5,099 nt of DNA from JBFGCM01 sp041581135 (GTDB taxonomy: Bacteria > Actinomycetota > Acidimicrobiia > Spongiisociales > UBA5794), in assembly GCA_041581135.1 (NCBI GenBank), contig JBFGCM010000144.1, forward strand, positions 1 through 5,099, in the 5' to 3' direction. Shown here in pieces: positions 1 to 5,099 of the stretch (position 1 is the stretch's first letter; every line of letters begins with the position of its first letter). The notes under the pieces were generated by a model, which was not told the DNA's origin, ran no database searches, and saw nothing but the letters and a program-made list of their open reading frames with translations. A program made the position numbers and the translations under genes.

Positions 1-428
1 AGGTTGCCCCCAAGCTCGGCGTGGCCGATGCCATCGTCGACCTCGTTTCCACCGGGAGCACCATGCTGGTCAATGGACTTCGCCCGGTCGACACCTTGTT
101 GGTGTCCCAGGCCGTGCTGGTCGCCAACCGGGCCGCCATGGCTGGGCGGGCCGCCGAGATCGACCGCATCGCATTGGCGCTGGGCGCGGTCGCGTCGGCG
201 CGTCGCAAGCGGTACCTCCTCCTCAACGCTCCTGCCGATGCCGTACCAGCCATCACGGAGATCATCCCTGGTTTGGGCGCTCCGACCGTAGTGCCCTTGG
301 CCGATGCTGGGATGATCGCTGTCCACTCGGTCGTCGATTCCGATGCGGTGTGGAACCTCCTCCCCGACCTCAAGGCGGCCGGTGGGCGAGATATCTTGGT
401 CTTGCCGATCGGGCAGATGATCACATGA
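1..428 (+). CDS. hisG: ATP phosphoribosyltransferase, C-terminal part (5' truncated by window)
   Basis: HisG catalyses the first step of histidine synthesis, ATP + PRPP to phosphoribosyl-ATP, in the cytoplasm. The window enters the gene in frame at base 3 and shows the last 141 residues, ending at TGA 426-428. Fragment residues 6-21 match the HisG family signature (Gly-x-Ala-x2-Ile-x-Asp-Leu-x2-Thr-Gly-x-Thr-Met pattern), which forms the PRPP phosphate loop. Residues about 68-139 look like the ACT-like C-terminal regulatory domain (RKRYLLLNAP start, then PTVVPLAD and ILVLPIGQMI). This makes it the long form of HisG, which in the family is feedback-inhibited by histidine and does not need the HisZ subunit. 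The stop overlaps the hisD start by 4 nt (ATGA), so it appears to be an upstream gene of the same operon. The first half of the catalytic domain and the start codon lie outside the window. Confidence 0.95.
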   Translation, partial: VAPKLGVADAIVDLVSTGSTMLVNGLRPVDTLLVSQAVLVANRAAMAGRAAEIDRIALALGAVASARRKRYLLLNAPADAVPAITEIIPGLGAPTVVPLADAGMIAVHSVVDSDAVWNLLPDLKAAGGRDILVLPIGQMIT

Positions 429-1729
429 GGCTCACCCGAGTCACCCTCGCCGACCTCCCCACCGGCGGACGCCGCCTTCTCACGCAGCGATCCGTCATTC
501 CCGACGAAGCCACCCGGTCGAGGGCGTCCGCAATCGTGACCTCGGTTCGTGAGGGAGGCGACGAAGCCCTGGTCGAGGCGGGCGCCCGGTTTGGCGGCAG
601 CAGGTCGGGGCCGCGCCGGGTCGCGGCTGAAGAATTGGACCAAGCCCTGGACGAACTCGATCCCGCGCTTCGGACGGCCCTCGAGGTTGCGGTGGAACGC
701 GTGACCCTGTTCCACCGCGCGCAAGCCCCGAGCGAGCTGGTGGTGTCCAGCGAAGATGGCGTCGCCATCACCCGAACCTGGTCGCCGTTGCGCCGAGTGG
801 GCGCGTACGTGCCGGGCGGCAAGGCGGCCTACCCATCGACACTGATCATGACGGTGGTACCGGCGTTCGTGGCGGGAGTCGAAGAGGTTGTGGTGGCCTC
901 CCCCGCCGCCGACGACGGCTCAGTGCCTCCGGTCCTTTTCGCGACGGCCGCCCTGGTCGGAGTAACCGAACTCCATGTGATGGGCGGGGCTCAGGCAATC
1001 GCGGCTCTGGCGTACGGGACCCAAACCCTCGAAGCGGTGCAGAAGATCGTGGGCCCCGGCAATCGCTGGGTCACCGCCGCCAAATTGGCTGTTTTCGGTG
1101 ACTGCGCCATCGATCTTCCGGCCGGCCCAAGCGAGGCGCTCGTGCTCGCCGACGCAACATCGAACCCGCGCTGGGTCGCAGTGGACATGCTTTGCCAAGC
1201 CGAGCACGGACCCGATTCACCGGCCGTGTTGGTGACCACCGATCCCGACGTCGCCGACGCCGTCGAACGAGAGATCAACGCGCTGCTCCCCGGACTCAAA
1301 CGCTCGACGATCCTCGAGAAGTCTTTGGTCAACCACGGCCTTATCGCGATTGCCTCCGATCGCCGCGACGCATTGATGTTCGTCAACGAGTACGCCCCCG
1401 AACATGTCTCGCTCGCCACCGAAGATGCCGAACGCGACAGCAAGGAAGTCGTCGCGGCGGGTTCGGTCTATGTCGGCGCCTATGCGGCCGAATCGGCCGG
1501 CGACTATGCCACCGGAGCCAACCACGTGCTTCCGACCGGAGGCCTGCCTGCTACGTACGGCCCGCTCTCCCTGGAGGACTTCGGGTCGTGGCGGCAGGTG
1601 CAGCGCATCAGCAAGGGTGGTCTTGCCCGCCTGAGCCCGACCATCGAGACCCTTGCCGCAGCCGAGGGCCTCACGGCTCACGGGTTGGCTGCGGCGATCA
1701 GATTCGAAACGGAAAGGCCCACATCGTGA
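425..1729 (+). CDS. hisD: Histidinol dehydrogenase
   Basis: HisD oxidises L-histidinol to L-histidine in two NAD-dependent steps, the last reactions of the pathway, using a zinc ion. The protein is 434 aa, the normal family length. ATG 425 was chosen because it forms an ATGA overlap with the hisG stop; the reading frame stays open upstream to 350, but that extension lies inside hisG. Visible family motifs are YVPGGKAAYPS (128-138), the VGPGNRWV stretch (209-216), DLPAGPSE (230-237), NEYAPEH (321-327) and GDYATGANHVLPT (359-371). The expected catalytic pair Glu326/His327 is present. So are probable zinc ligands Gln258, His261, Asp360 and His419, by comparison with the E. coli enzyme. No strong Shine-Dalgarno precedes the start, so translation is probably coupled to hisG. 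The stop codon overlaps the hisB GTG by 4 nt. Confidence 0.97.
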   Translation: MRLTRVTLADLPTGGRRLLTQRSVIPDEATRSRASAIVTSVREGGDEALVEAGARFGGSRSGPRRVAAEELDQALDELDPALRTALEVAVERVTLFHRAQAPSELVVSSEDGVAITRTWSPLRRVGAYVPGGKAAYPSTLIMTVVPAFVAGVEEVVVASPAADDGSVPPVLFATAALVGVTELHVMGGAQAIAALAYGTQTLEAVQKIVGPGNRWVTAAKLAVFGDCAIDLPAGPSEALVLADATSNPRWVAVDMLCQAEHGPDSPAVLVTTDPDVADAVEREINALLPGLKRSTILEKSLVNHGLIAIASDRRDALMFVNEYAPEHVSLATEDAERDSKEVVAAGSVYVGAYAAESAGDYATGANHVLPTGGLPATYGPLSLEDFGSWRQVQRISKGGLARLSPTIETLAAAEGLTAHGLAAAIRFETERPTS

Positions 1730-2313
1730 CCAGAGCGGCGTCCATATCGCGGCAGACCCTGGAGACCAGCGTCTCGGTGACCGTCGACCTCGACGGTACG
1801 GGATCGTGCAAGGTCCGCACCGGTGTCGGCTTCTTCGATCATGTCCTCACCTCCTTCGGTCACCACTCGCTCATCGACCTCACCATCGAGGTCGACGGCG
1901 ATCTCGAGGTGGACGACCATCACACCGTTGAGGACACCGCTCTGGTCCTGGGTCAGGCACTCGGTGAGTCGTTGGGGGACCGTTCAGGAATCATGCGATT
2001 CGGCCAAGCCACGATCCCGATGGATGAAGCGCTCGCGCAATGCGCAGTCGATGTAGGGGGCCGTCCCTTCGGGGTGATCGAACTGCCGCTCCGCACTCCC
2101 TATATCGGGAACCTCACCACCCAGAACCTCGCCCATGCCCTCGAGGCGCTGGCCCGCACGGCCGGGTTCACGGTGCATCTCGAGGCGTCGGGAAGCAACG
2201 ACCATCACATCGCCGAGGCGGCGTTCAAGGCGCTGGCGCGCTCCGTGCGAATGGCCGTGACAATCGACGATCGTCGCCTGGGAATCGCATCCACCAAGGG
2301 TCGGGTCACGTGA
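1726..2313 (+). CDS. hisB: Imidazoleglycerol-phosphate dehydratase (monofunctional)
   Basis: HisB dehydrates imidazole glycerol phosphate to imidazole acetol phosphate in a manganese-dependent reaction. The predicted protein is 195 aa, the usual size of the single-domain enzyme, with no fused histidinol-phosphatase domain of the enterobacterial type. Metal-binding His/Glu motifs typical of the family are visible: FFDHVL (36-41), GHH (45-47), DDHHTVED (63-70) and GSNDHHIAEAAFKAL (156-170). The two HHxxE clusters, His65-His66-Glu69 and His160-His161-Glu164, are intact. The open frame extends far upstream inside hisD. GTG 1726 was chosen because it gives the conserved N-terminus (RAASISRQTLET), overlaps the hisD stop as GTGA, and has GGAAAGG at 1711-1717, 8 nt upstream. 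The hisC gene that often sits between hisD and hisB is absent. Confidence 0.96.
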   Translation: MTRAASISRQTLETSVSVTVDLDGTGSCKVRTGVGFFDHVLTSFGHHSLIDLTIEVDGDLEVDDHHTVEDTALVLGQALGESLGDRSGIMRFGQATIPMDEALAQCAVDVGGRPFGVIELPLRTPYIGNLTTQNLAHALEALARTAGFTVHLEASGSNDHHIAEAAFKALARSVRMAVTIDDRRLGIASTKGRVT

Positions 2314-2317
2314 GGAG
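2312..2317 (+). promoter_or_regulatory. Shine-Dalgarno of hisH (GAGGAG)
   Basis: GAGGAG overlaps the hisB stop codon and ends 6 nt before ATG 2324. It decides the hisH start at 2324 rather than the adjacent GTG at 2327. It gives hisH its own strong initiation site at the only non-overlapping junction in the cluster. Confidence 0.8.
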
Positions 2318-2323
2318 CCGGCC

Positions 2324-2929
2324 ATGGTGAAGCTGGCGGTGGTTGACCACGGCGCCGGCAACCTTGTCTCGATTCGCCAGGGACTCGAAGAGGTCGGGGC
2401 GGAAGTCGAAGTGGTCACCACGCCGGATTTCGGCCGCGCCGACGGCGTGGTTCTCCCCGGCGTCGGCGCCACTGCGGCAACCATGGAGCGACTATCGGCT
2501 GCCGGCTTCGTGGAACCGCTGCGCGCCCTCACCCGCCCACTTCTCGGCGTCTGTGTCGGCATGCAGGTGCTGTTCGACACATCGGCGGAGGACGGAGCCG
2601 AATGCCTCGGCATAATCTCCGGGACCGTCGAACGACTGAGGGATGCTCCCCGCCTTCCCCACATGGGATGGAACGAGCTGCGCATCGTTCGACCCGACCC
2701 GCTTCTTGCCGGCCTCGGCGACCAACCGCTCTTCTACTTCGTGCACAGCTATGCCCCCCTTCCGCTCGACCCTTCTGTGGTCGTAGCCACAGCCTCCCAT
2801 GGAACCCCGTTGGTGGCTGCAGTCCGGCAACGGAACGTATGGGGAGCGCAGTTCCACCCGGAGCGATCGGGGCCGGCGGGGCTGCGTCTGCTCGCCAATT
2901 TCACCAAAGAGGTGCAGCGTGCTGCGTAA
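2324..2929 (+). CDS. hisH: Imidazole glycerol phosphate synthase, glutaminase subunit
   Basis: HisH is the class I glutamine amidotransferase subunit that hydrolyses glutamine and channels ammonia to HisF, with which it forms the heterodimeric IGP synthase. The 201-aa length fits the family. Visible elements are the N-terminal VVDHGAGNL (6-14), the oxyanion-strand LPGVGA (44-49), the nucleophile elbow LLGVCVGMQVLF with Cys77, PHMGWNEL (112-119), and FHPERSG with His178 and Glu180 completing the catalytic triad. After PGVGA the residue is Thr where Phe is common, and the elbow reads CVGMQ instead of the more usual CLGMQ; both look like harmless variation. The gene overlaps hisF by 11 nt, which fits equal production of the two subunits. 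No hisA lies between hisH and hisF, unlike many bacterial his operons. Confidence 0.96.
   Translation: MVKLAVVDHGAGNLVSIRQGLEEVGAEVEVVTTPDFGRADGVVLPGVGATAATMERLSAAGFVEPLRALTRPLLGVCVGMQVLFDTSAEDGAECLGIISGTVERLRDAPRLPHMGWNELRIVRPDPLLAGLGDQPLFYFVHSYAPLPLDPSVVVATASHGTPLVAAVRQRNVWGAQFHPERSGPAGLRLLANFTKEVQRAA
2909..2912 (+). promoter_or_regulatory. Shine-Dalgarno of hisF (GAGG) inside hisH
   Basis: GAGG, within AAAGAGGT at 2906-2913, lies 6 nt before GTG 2919 inside the 3' end of hisH. It supports GTG 2919 as the hisF start over the more upstream in-frame codons. Confidence 0.65.
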
Positions 2930-3680
2930 ACGAGTGATTCCCTGCCTCGACGTTGCCGACGGCAGGGTCGTGAAAGGAGTCAACTTCCAAAACCTCTCCG
3001 ACGAAGGAGACCCCGTCGAGCTGGCTCGCCGCTACGCCGCCGAAGGGGCCGACGAGATCGTTTACCTCGACATATCTGCCTCCCCGCACGGCCGGGCAAT
3101 CCTGCTTGACCTCGTCCGGAGAACCGCCGCCGGAGTCTTCATACCGCTCAGCGTCGCAGGCGGCGTCCGCTCGGTGGACGACATGCGAGCTGTCCTGCGG
3201 GCGGGCGCCGACAAGGTCGGCATAAACACGGCCGCAGTGGAGCGTCCCGAGTTGGTGGCCGAGTGTGCCTCTGCCTTCGGCTCGCAGTGTGTGGTCGTAT
3301 CCATCGACGCCGCTCGCCGGCGTGGGTGGTGGGAAGTCGTGACGAACGGCGGACGAATGCCCACCGGCCGCGATGCCGTGGAGTGGGCCCGTGAGGCCAC
3401 AGAGCTTGGTGCCGGCGAGATACTGCTCACTTCGATCGACCGCGACGGCACCAAGGACGGGTACGACATCGAGCTCACCCGGACCATCAGCAGCGCAGTG
3501 CCCGTGCCGGTCATTGCCTCCGGTGGAGCAGGAACAGTCGGTCATTGCGTTGCGGCCATCGCGTCAGGAGATGCCGAGGCCGTGTTGGCCGCCAGCATCT
3601 TCCACCGCTCCGAGATCTCTATCCGCGAAGTCCAGCGAGCAATCTCCGCAGCCGGCTATCCGACCCGGGCAACGGCATGA
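2919..3680 (+). CDS. hisF: Imidazole glycerol phosphate synthase, cyclase subunit
   Basis: HisF is the (beta-alpha)8-barrel cyclase that combines PRFAR with ammonia from HisH, giving imidazole glycerol phosphate and AICAR; AICAR returns to purine synthesis. GTG 2919 gives a 253-aa protein beginning LRKRVIPCLDVADGRVVKG, which matches the conserved HisF N-terminus. The open frame continues upstream to 2799, but only inside hisH. The catalytic aspartates sit exactly where expected, Asp11 (PCLD) and Asp130 (VSID). LLTSIDRDGTKDGYD and VIASGGAGT are the phosphate-binding half-barrel motifs. These features separate it from the related isomerase HisA. It overlaps hisH by 11 nt and hisIE by 4 nt. The C-terminus (AAGYPTRATA) is of usual length. 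Confidence 0.97.
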   Translation: MLRKRVIPCLDVADGRVVKGVNFQNLSDEGDPVELARRYAAEGADEIVYLDISASPHGRAILLDLVRRTAAGVFIPLSVAGGVRSVDDMRAVLRAGADKVGINTAAVERPELVAECASAFGSQCVVVSIDAARRRGWWEVVTNGGRMPTGRDAVEWAREATELGAGEILLTSIDRDGTKDGYDIELTRTISSAVPVPVIASGGAGTVGHCVAAIASGDAEAVLAASIFHRSEISIREVQRAISAAGYPTRATA

Positions 3681-4297
3681 TTCCCACCAATCTCGAGTTC
3701 GACCGCGATGGCCTGATCACCGTCGTGGCCCAGGACGCCGCTACCGCCCAGGTGCGGATGGTCGGATGGATGACCGCCGAAGCGCTCGACCTCACCACCC
3801 GCACCGGCGACGTCCATTTCTGGAGCCGCAGCCGCCAAACCATGTGGAGAAAAGGGGCAACGAGCGGGAACACGCTCCGCGTGGTCGACATCGCTGCCGA
3901 CTGTGACGGCGATACGCTGCTCATCAAGGTCGAGGCCGCCGGGCCGACCTGCCACACCGGTTCACAAAGCTGTTTCGGCGACGCAGCCATCCCCGGTTTC
4001 GCTTGGCTCGACCAGCTCGAGTCGGTCATCGTCGCTCGGATCACGGATGCAGAGCCCGCCAGCTACACGGCAGAGCTGGCCTCCCAAGGTGTGGAAGGCC
4101 CGGCACGGAAACTCCTCGAAGAGGCAGGTGAGGTGGCATTCGCAGCCAAAGACCACTCCGTGACGCCCGGTGCCGATACGGCAGCCGCGGTGACCTCCGA
4201 AGCCGCAGATGTCCTGTACCACCTGCTGGTGTTGCTGGCAGAGCGGGGAATACCCGCCGGCACGGTGGTTGACGAGCTTCGCTCCCGCCACCGGTGA
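3677..4297 (+). CDS. hisI: Bifunctional phosphoribosyl-AMP cyclohydrolase / phosphoribosyl-ATP pyrophosphohydrolase
   Basis: This fused HisIE protein performs the second and third steps: PR-ATP to PR-AMP plus pyrophosphate (HisE domain), then ring opening of PR-AMP to ProFAR (HisI domain). It is 206 aa. The HisI domain spans about residues 1-110, with WMTAEAL (31-37), WSRSRQTMWRKGATSGN (49-65), the Mg-binding DCDGD (Asp75, Asp77, Asp79) and probable zinc cysteines Cys76, Cys92 and Cys99 (CHTGSQSC). The HisE domain spans about 112-206. It is all-alpha and MazG-like, with Glu148, Glu149 and Glu152 (LLEEAGE) and then Glu175/Asp178 (SEAADVLYHLLVLL), the EExxE...ExxD metal pattern. ATG 3677 overlaps the hisF stop (ATGA). 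No good Shine-Dalgarno is visible, so coupling to hisF is likely. It is the last his gene here. The symbol hisIE is also used. Confidence 0.96.
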   Translation: MIPTNLEFDRDGLITVVAQDAATAQVRMVGWMTAEALDLTTRTGDVHFWSRSRQTMWRKGATSGNTLRVVDIAADCDGDTLLIKVEAAGPTCHTGSQSCFGDAAIPGFAWLDQLESVIVARITDAEPASYTAELASQGVEGPARKLLEEAGEVAFAAKDHSVTPGADTAAAVTSEAADVLYHLLVLLAERGIPAGTVVDELRSRHR

Positions 4298-4304
4298 CCT
4301 CGGC

Positions 4305-4333
4305 GCGACAATTGTCGCATTGGCCGACAATTG
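4305..4333 (+). promoter_or_regulatory. Overlapping palindrome and inverted repeat; candidate operator or his-operon terminator hairpin
   Basis: A perfect 14-bp palindrome, GCGACAATTGTCGC, occupies 4305-4318. Its right part also pairs with a second copy: CAATTGTCG (4309-4317) and CGACAATTG (4325-4333) form a perfect 9-bp inverted repeat around a 7-nt loop. The 9-mer CGACAATTG therefore occurs at 4306-4314 and again at 4325-4333, starts 19 nt apart, about two helical turns. This suits a dimeric repressor with two sites upstream of the flavoprotein gene. The hairpin begins 12 nt after the hisIE stop, so it could instead end his transcription. There is no T-run after it and the stem is only moderately GC-rich, so it is not a classical intrinsic terminator. 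No regulator family is recognised. Confidence 0.5.
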
Positions 4334-4390
4334 GAACAGGCGCAGCCGTCGGCGCGTTGGAACCACATAGACGCCCACCCGACAAATTGC

Positions 4391-4395
4391 GGAGG
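4391..4395 (+). promoter_or_regulatory. Shine-Dalgarno of the flavoprotein gene (GGAGG)
   Basis: GGAGG ends 4 nt before ATG 4400, a slightly short but workable spacing, and fixes that start. The degenerate operator-like core at 4380-4389 lies directly beside it. Confidence 0.75.
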
Positions 4396-4399
4396 AACC

Positions 4400-5099
4400 A
4401 TGACCACCAACACCGACTATGACGTGCTCGTCATCGGCGCCGGACCTGCCGGCGAAAACGTCGCCGATGTCGCCACCCAGGGAGGCCTCAAGGTGGCCAT
4501 TGTGGAACGTCAGCTTGTTGGCGGAGAATGCTCGTACTGGGGATGCATGCCTTCCAAAGCCCTGCTCCGGCCCGGCGAGGCGATGCGCATGATGAAGCGA
4601 GTTCCCGGTGCACGAGCCGCCCTCACGGGTGACCTCGACGTCGAGAAGGCCCTGAAGCGCCGCAACTCACTCGCTGCCAACTGGGACGACTCAGGACAGG
4701 TGAACTGGCTCGACAGCGCCAACGTCGATCTCATCCGCGGTCACGGTCGACTTGCCGGCGAACGCACCGTGGAGGTCACTACCGATGATGGCACCGTCAC
4801 CCGGTTCGCAGCCGCCAAGGCTGTCGTCGTAGCCGTCGGAACCGGCGCTCTCATCCCTCCCATCGAAGGCTTGCGGGAAACTCGCACCTGGGACAATCGC
4901 GATATCACCGAGGCCAAGGAAGTGCCCCGGCGCCTGCTTGTGCTCGGCGGCGGCGTCATCGGTGTCGAAATGGCACAAGCGTGGAACGATCTCGGCAGCG
5001 AGGAGGTCACGATCGTGGAGATGGCTCCGCGTCTCCTCCCCCGGGAGGAGCCATTCGTGGGCGCCGAGCTCAAGGAAGCTCTGGAGAGTTACGGCATCA
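4400..5099 (+). CDS. Pyridine nucleotide-disulfide oxidoreductase, dihydrolipoamide dehydrogenase-like (3' truncated by window)
   Basis: This is a class I flavoprotein disulfide reductase, an FAD- and NAD(P)H-dependent cytoplasmic enzyme of the group containing Lpd, mercuric reductase and glutathione reductase. The first 233 residues are visible and the frame is still open at the window end. In order they show an FAD-binding Rossmann motif GAGPAG (13-18) with ribose-binding Glu36, and the redox-active disulfide Cys44/Cys49 in GGECSYWGCMPSKALLRP. An AVGTGALIPPIEG strand follows (145-157). A second Rossmann motif GGGVIG (183-188) ends in Glu207 (VTIVE), which suggests NAD(H) over NADP(H). Classical Lpd has Cys-Leu-Asn-Val-Gly-Cys; the Ser-Tyr-Trp-Gly loop here marks a different subgroup that I recall from actinobacteria, usually annotated only as Lpd-like or mercuric-reductase-like. 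The C-terminal dimerisation domain with the expected His-Glu pair is outside the window. The true substrate is unknown. Confidence 0.88.
   Translation, partial: MTTNTDYDVLVIGAGPAGENVADVATQGGLKVAIVERQLVGGECSYWGCMPSKALLRPGEAMRMMKRVPGARAALTGDLDVEKALKRRNSLAANWDDSGQVNWLDSANVDLIRGHGRLAGERTVEVTTDDGTVTRFAAAKAVVVAVGTGALIPPIEGLRETRTWDNRDITEAKEVPRRLLVLGGGVIGVEMAQAWNDLGSEEVTIVEMAPRLLPREEPFVGAELKEALESYGI

Larger units (their letters stand above)
4298..4399. other. Intergenic region between hisIE and the flavoprotein gene
   Basis: This 102-nt gap is the only substantial non-coding stretch in the window. Besides the palindromes it holds short direct repeats: TCGGCGCG at 4300-4307 and 4349-4356, and TTGGAAC at 4331-4337 and 4357-4363. 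A near-copy of the operator-like core, CGACAAATTG, lies at 4380-4389, just before the Shine-Dalgarno. I see no convincing -35/-10 pair; CATAGA at 4366-4371 is a weak -10 candidate without a matching -35. The change from overlapping genes to a structured gap suggests the flavoprotein gene is a separate transcription unit. Confidence 0.5.

Noticed and set aside
350..424. GTG 350 as an earlier start for hisD
   Set aside because: The extra 25 residues lie inside hisG and are not HisD-like. ATG 425 gives the normal N-terminus and the ATGA overlap.
1192..1725. Upstream extension of the hisB frame giving a 373-aa protein
   Set aside because: The added part lies wholly inside hisD, is Arg/Pro-rich with no domain, and HisB is full length from GTG 1726.
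1984..2685. 233-aa open frame on the minus strand across hisB and hisH
   Set aside because: It is antisense to two genes with clear catalytic motifs. Its composition is rich in Ser, Arg, Thr and Pro, as expected from reading GC-rich codons in the wrong frame, and no family motif is visible.
2940..2967. Perfect 7-bp inverted repeat CCCTGCC/GGCAGGG with a 14-nt loop near the start of hisF
   Set aside because: It falls on codons for the strongly conserved HisF N-terminus around Asp11, so protein constraint and GC-rich sequence explain it. The loop is long and there is no independent sign of regulation.
2901..3545. 214-aa open frame on the minus strand opposite hisF
   Set aside because: It is a shadow of hisF. 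Long antisense frames are expected in high-GC genes, and nothing resembles a domain.
4309..4333. Calling the hairpin a firm rho-independent terminator
   Set aside because: The 9-bp stem is only moderately GC-rich and is followed by GAACAGG rather than a T-run, so it is kept as an alternative reading of the operator-like element.
4331..4371. Promoter built from TTGGAA and CATAGA
   Set aside because: The spacing between the two elements is much longer than 16-19 nt, and neither matches consensus well.

Overview
The window is GC-rich bacterial DNA carrying most of a histidine biosynthesis operon on the + strand, followed by the start of a separate flavoprotein gene. GC bias at third codon positions, GTG starts, tight overlaps and the flavoprotein redox motif (Cys-Ser-Tyr-Trp-Gly-Cys-Met-Pro-Ser-Lys) suggest an actinobacterium or close relative. 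The fused HisIE and the lack of hisC and hisA inside the cluster differ from the layout I recall for Streptomyces and Mycobacterium, so an early-branching lineage such as Acidimicrobiia is possible. That placement is inference only.

Layout: 3' part of hisG (1-428), hisD (425-1729), hisB (1726-2313), hisH (2324-2929), hisF (2919-3680) and a fused hisIE (3677-4297). Four of the five junctions overlap (4, 4, 11 and 4 nt). The fifth, hisB-hisH, is a 10-nt gap holding a strong Shine-Dalgarno. This is one polycistronic, probably translationally coupled unit. A 102-nt gap (4298-4399) contains a perfect 14-bp palindrome overlapping a 9-bp inverted repeat, and then a good Shine-Dalgarno. A pyridine nucleotide-disulfide oxidoreductase gene (4400 to the window end, truncated) follows.

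Together the his genes cover ATP phosphoribosyltransferase (HisG), the pyrophosphohydrolase and cyclohydrolase steps (HisE and HisI domains of one protein), imidazole glycerol phosphate synthase (HisH glutaminase plus HisF cyclase), imidazoleglycerol-phosphate dehydratase (HisB) and histidinol dehydrogenase (HisD). Missing from the visible cluster are HisA (ProFAR isomerase), HisC (aminotransferase) and histidinol-phosphate phosphatase, which must be encoded elsewhere. All key catalytic residues I could check are intact.

I saw no RNA genes, mobile elements, CRISPR arrays or broken genes. This is mostly ordinary core metabolism. The points worth a second look are the symmetric DNA between hisIE and the flavoprotein gene, the reduced composition of the his cluster, and the unassigned physiological role of the flavoprotein.
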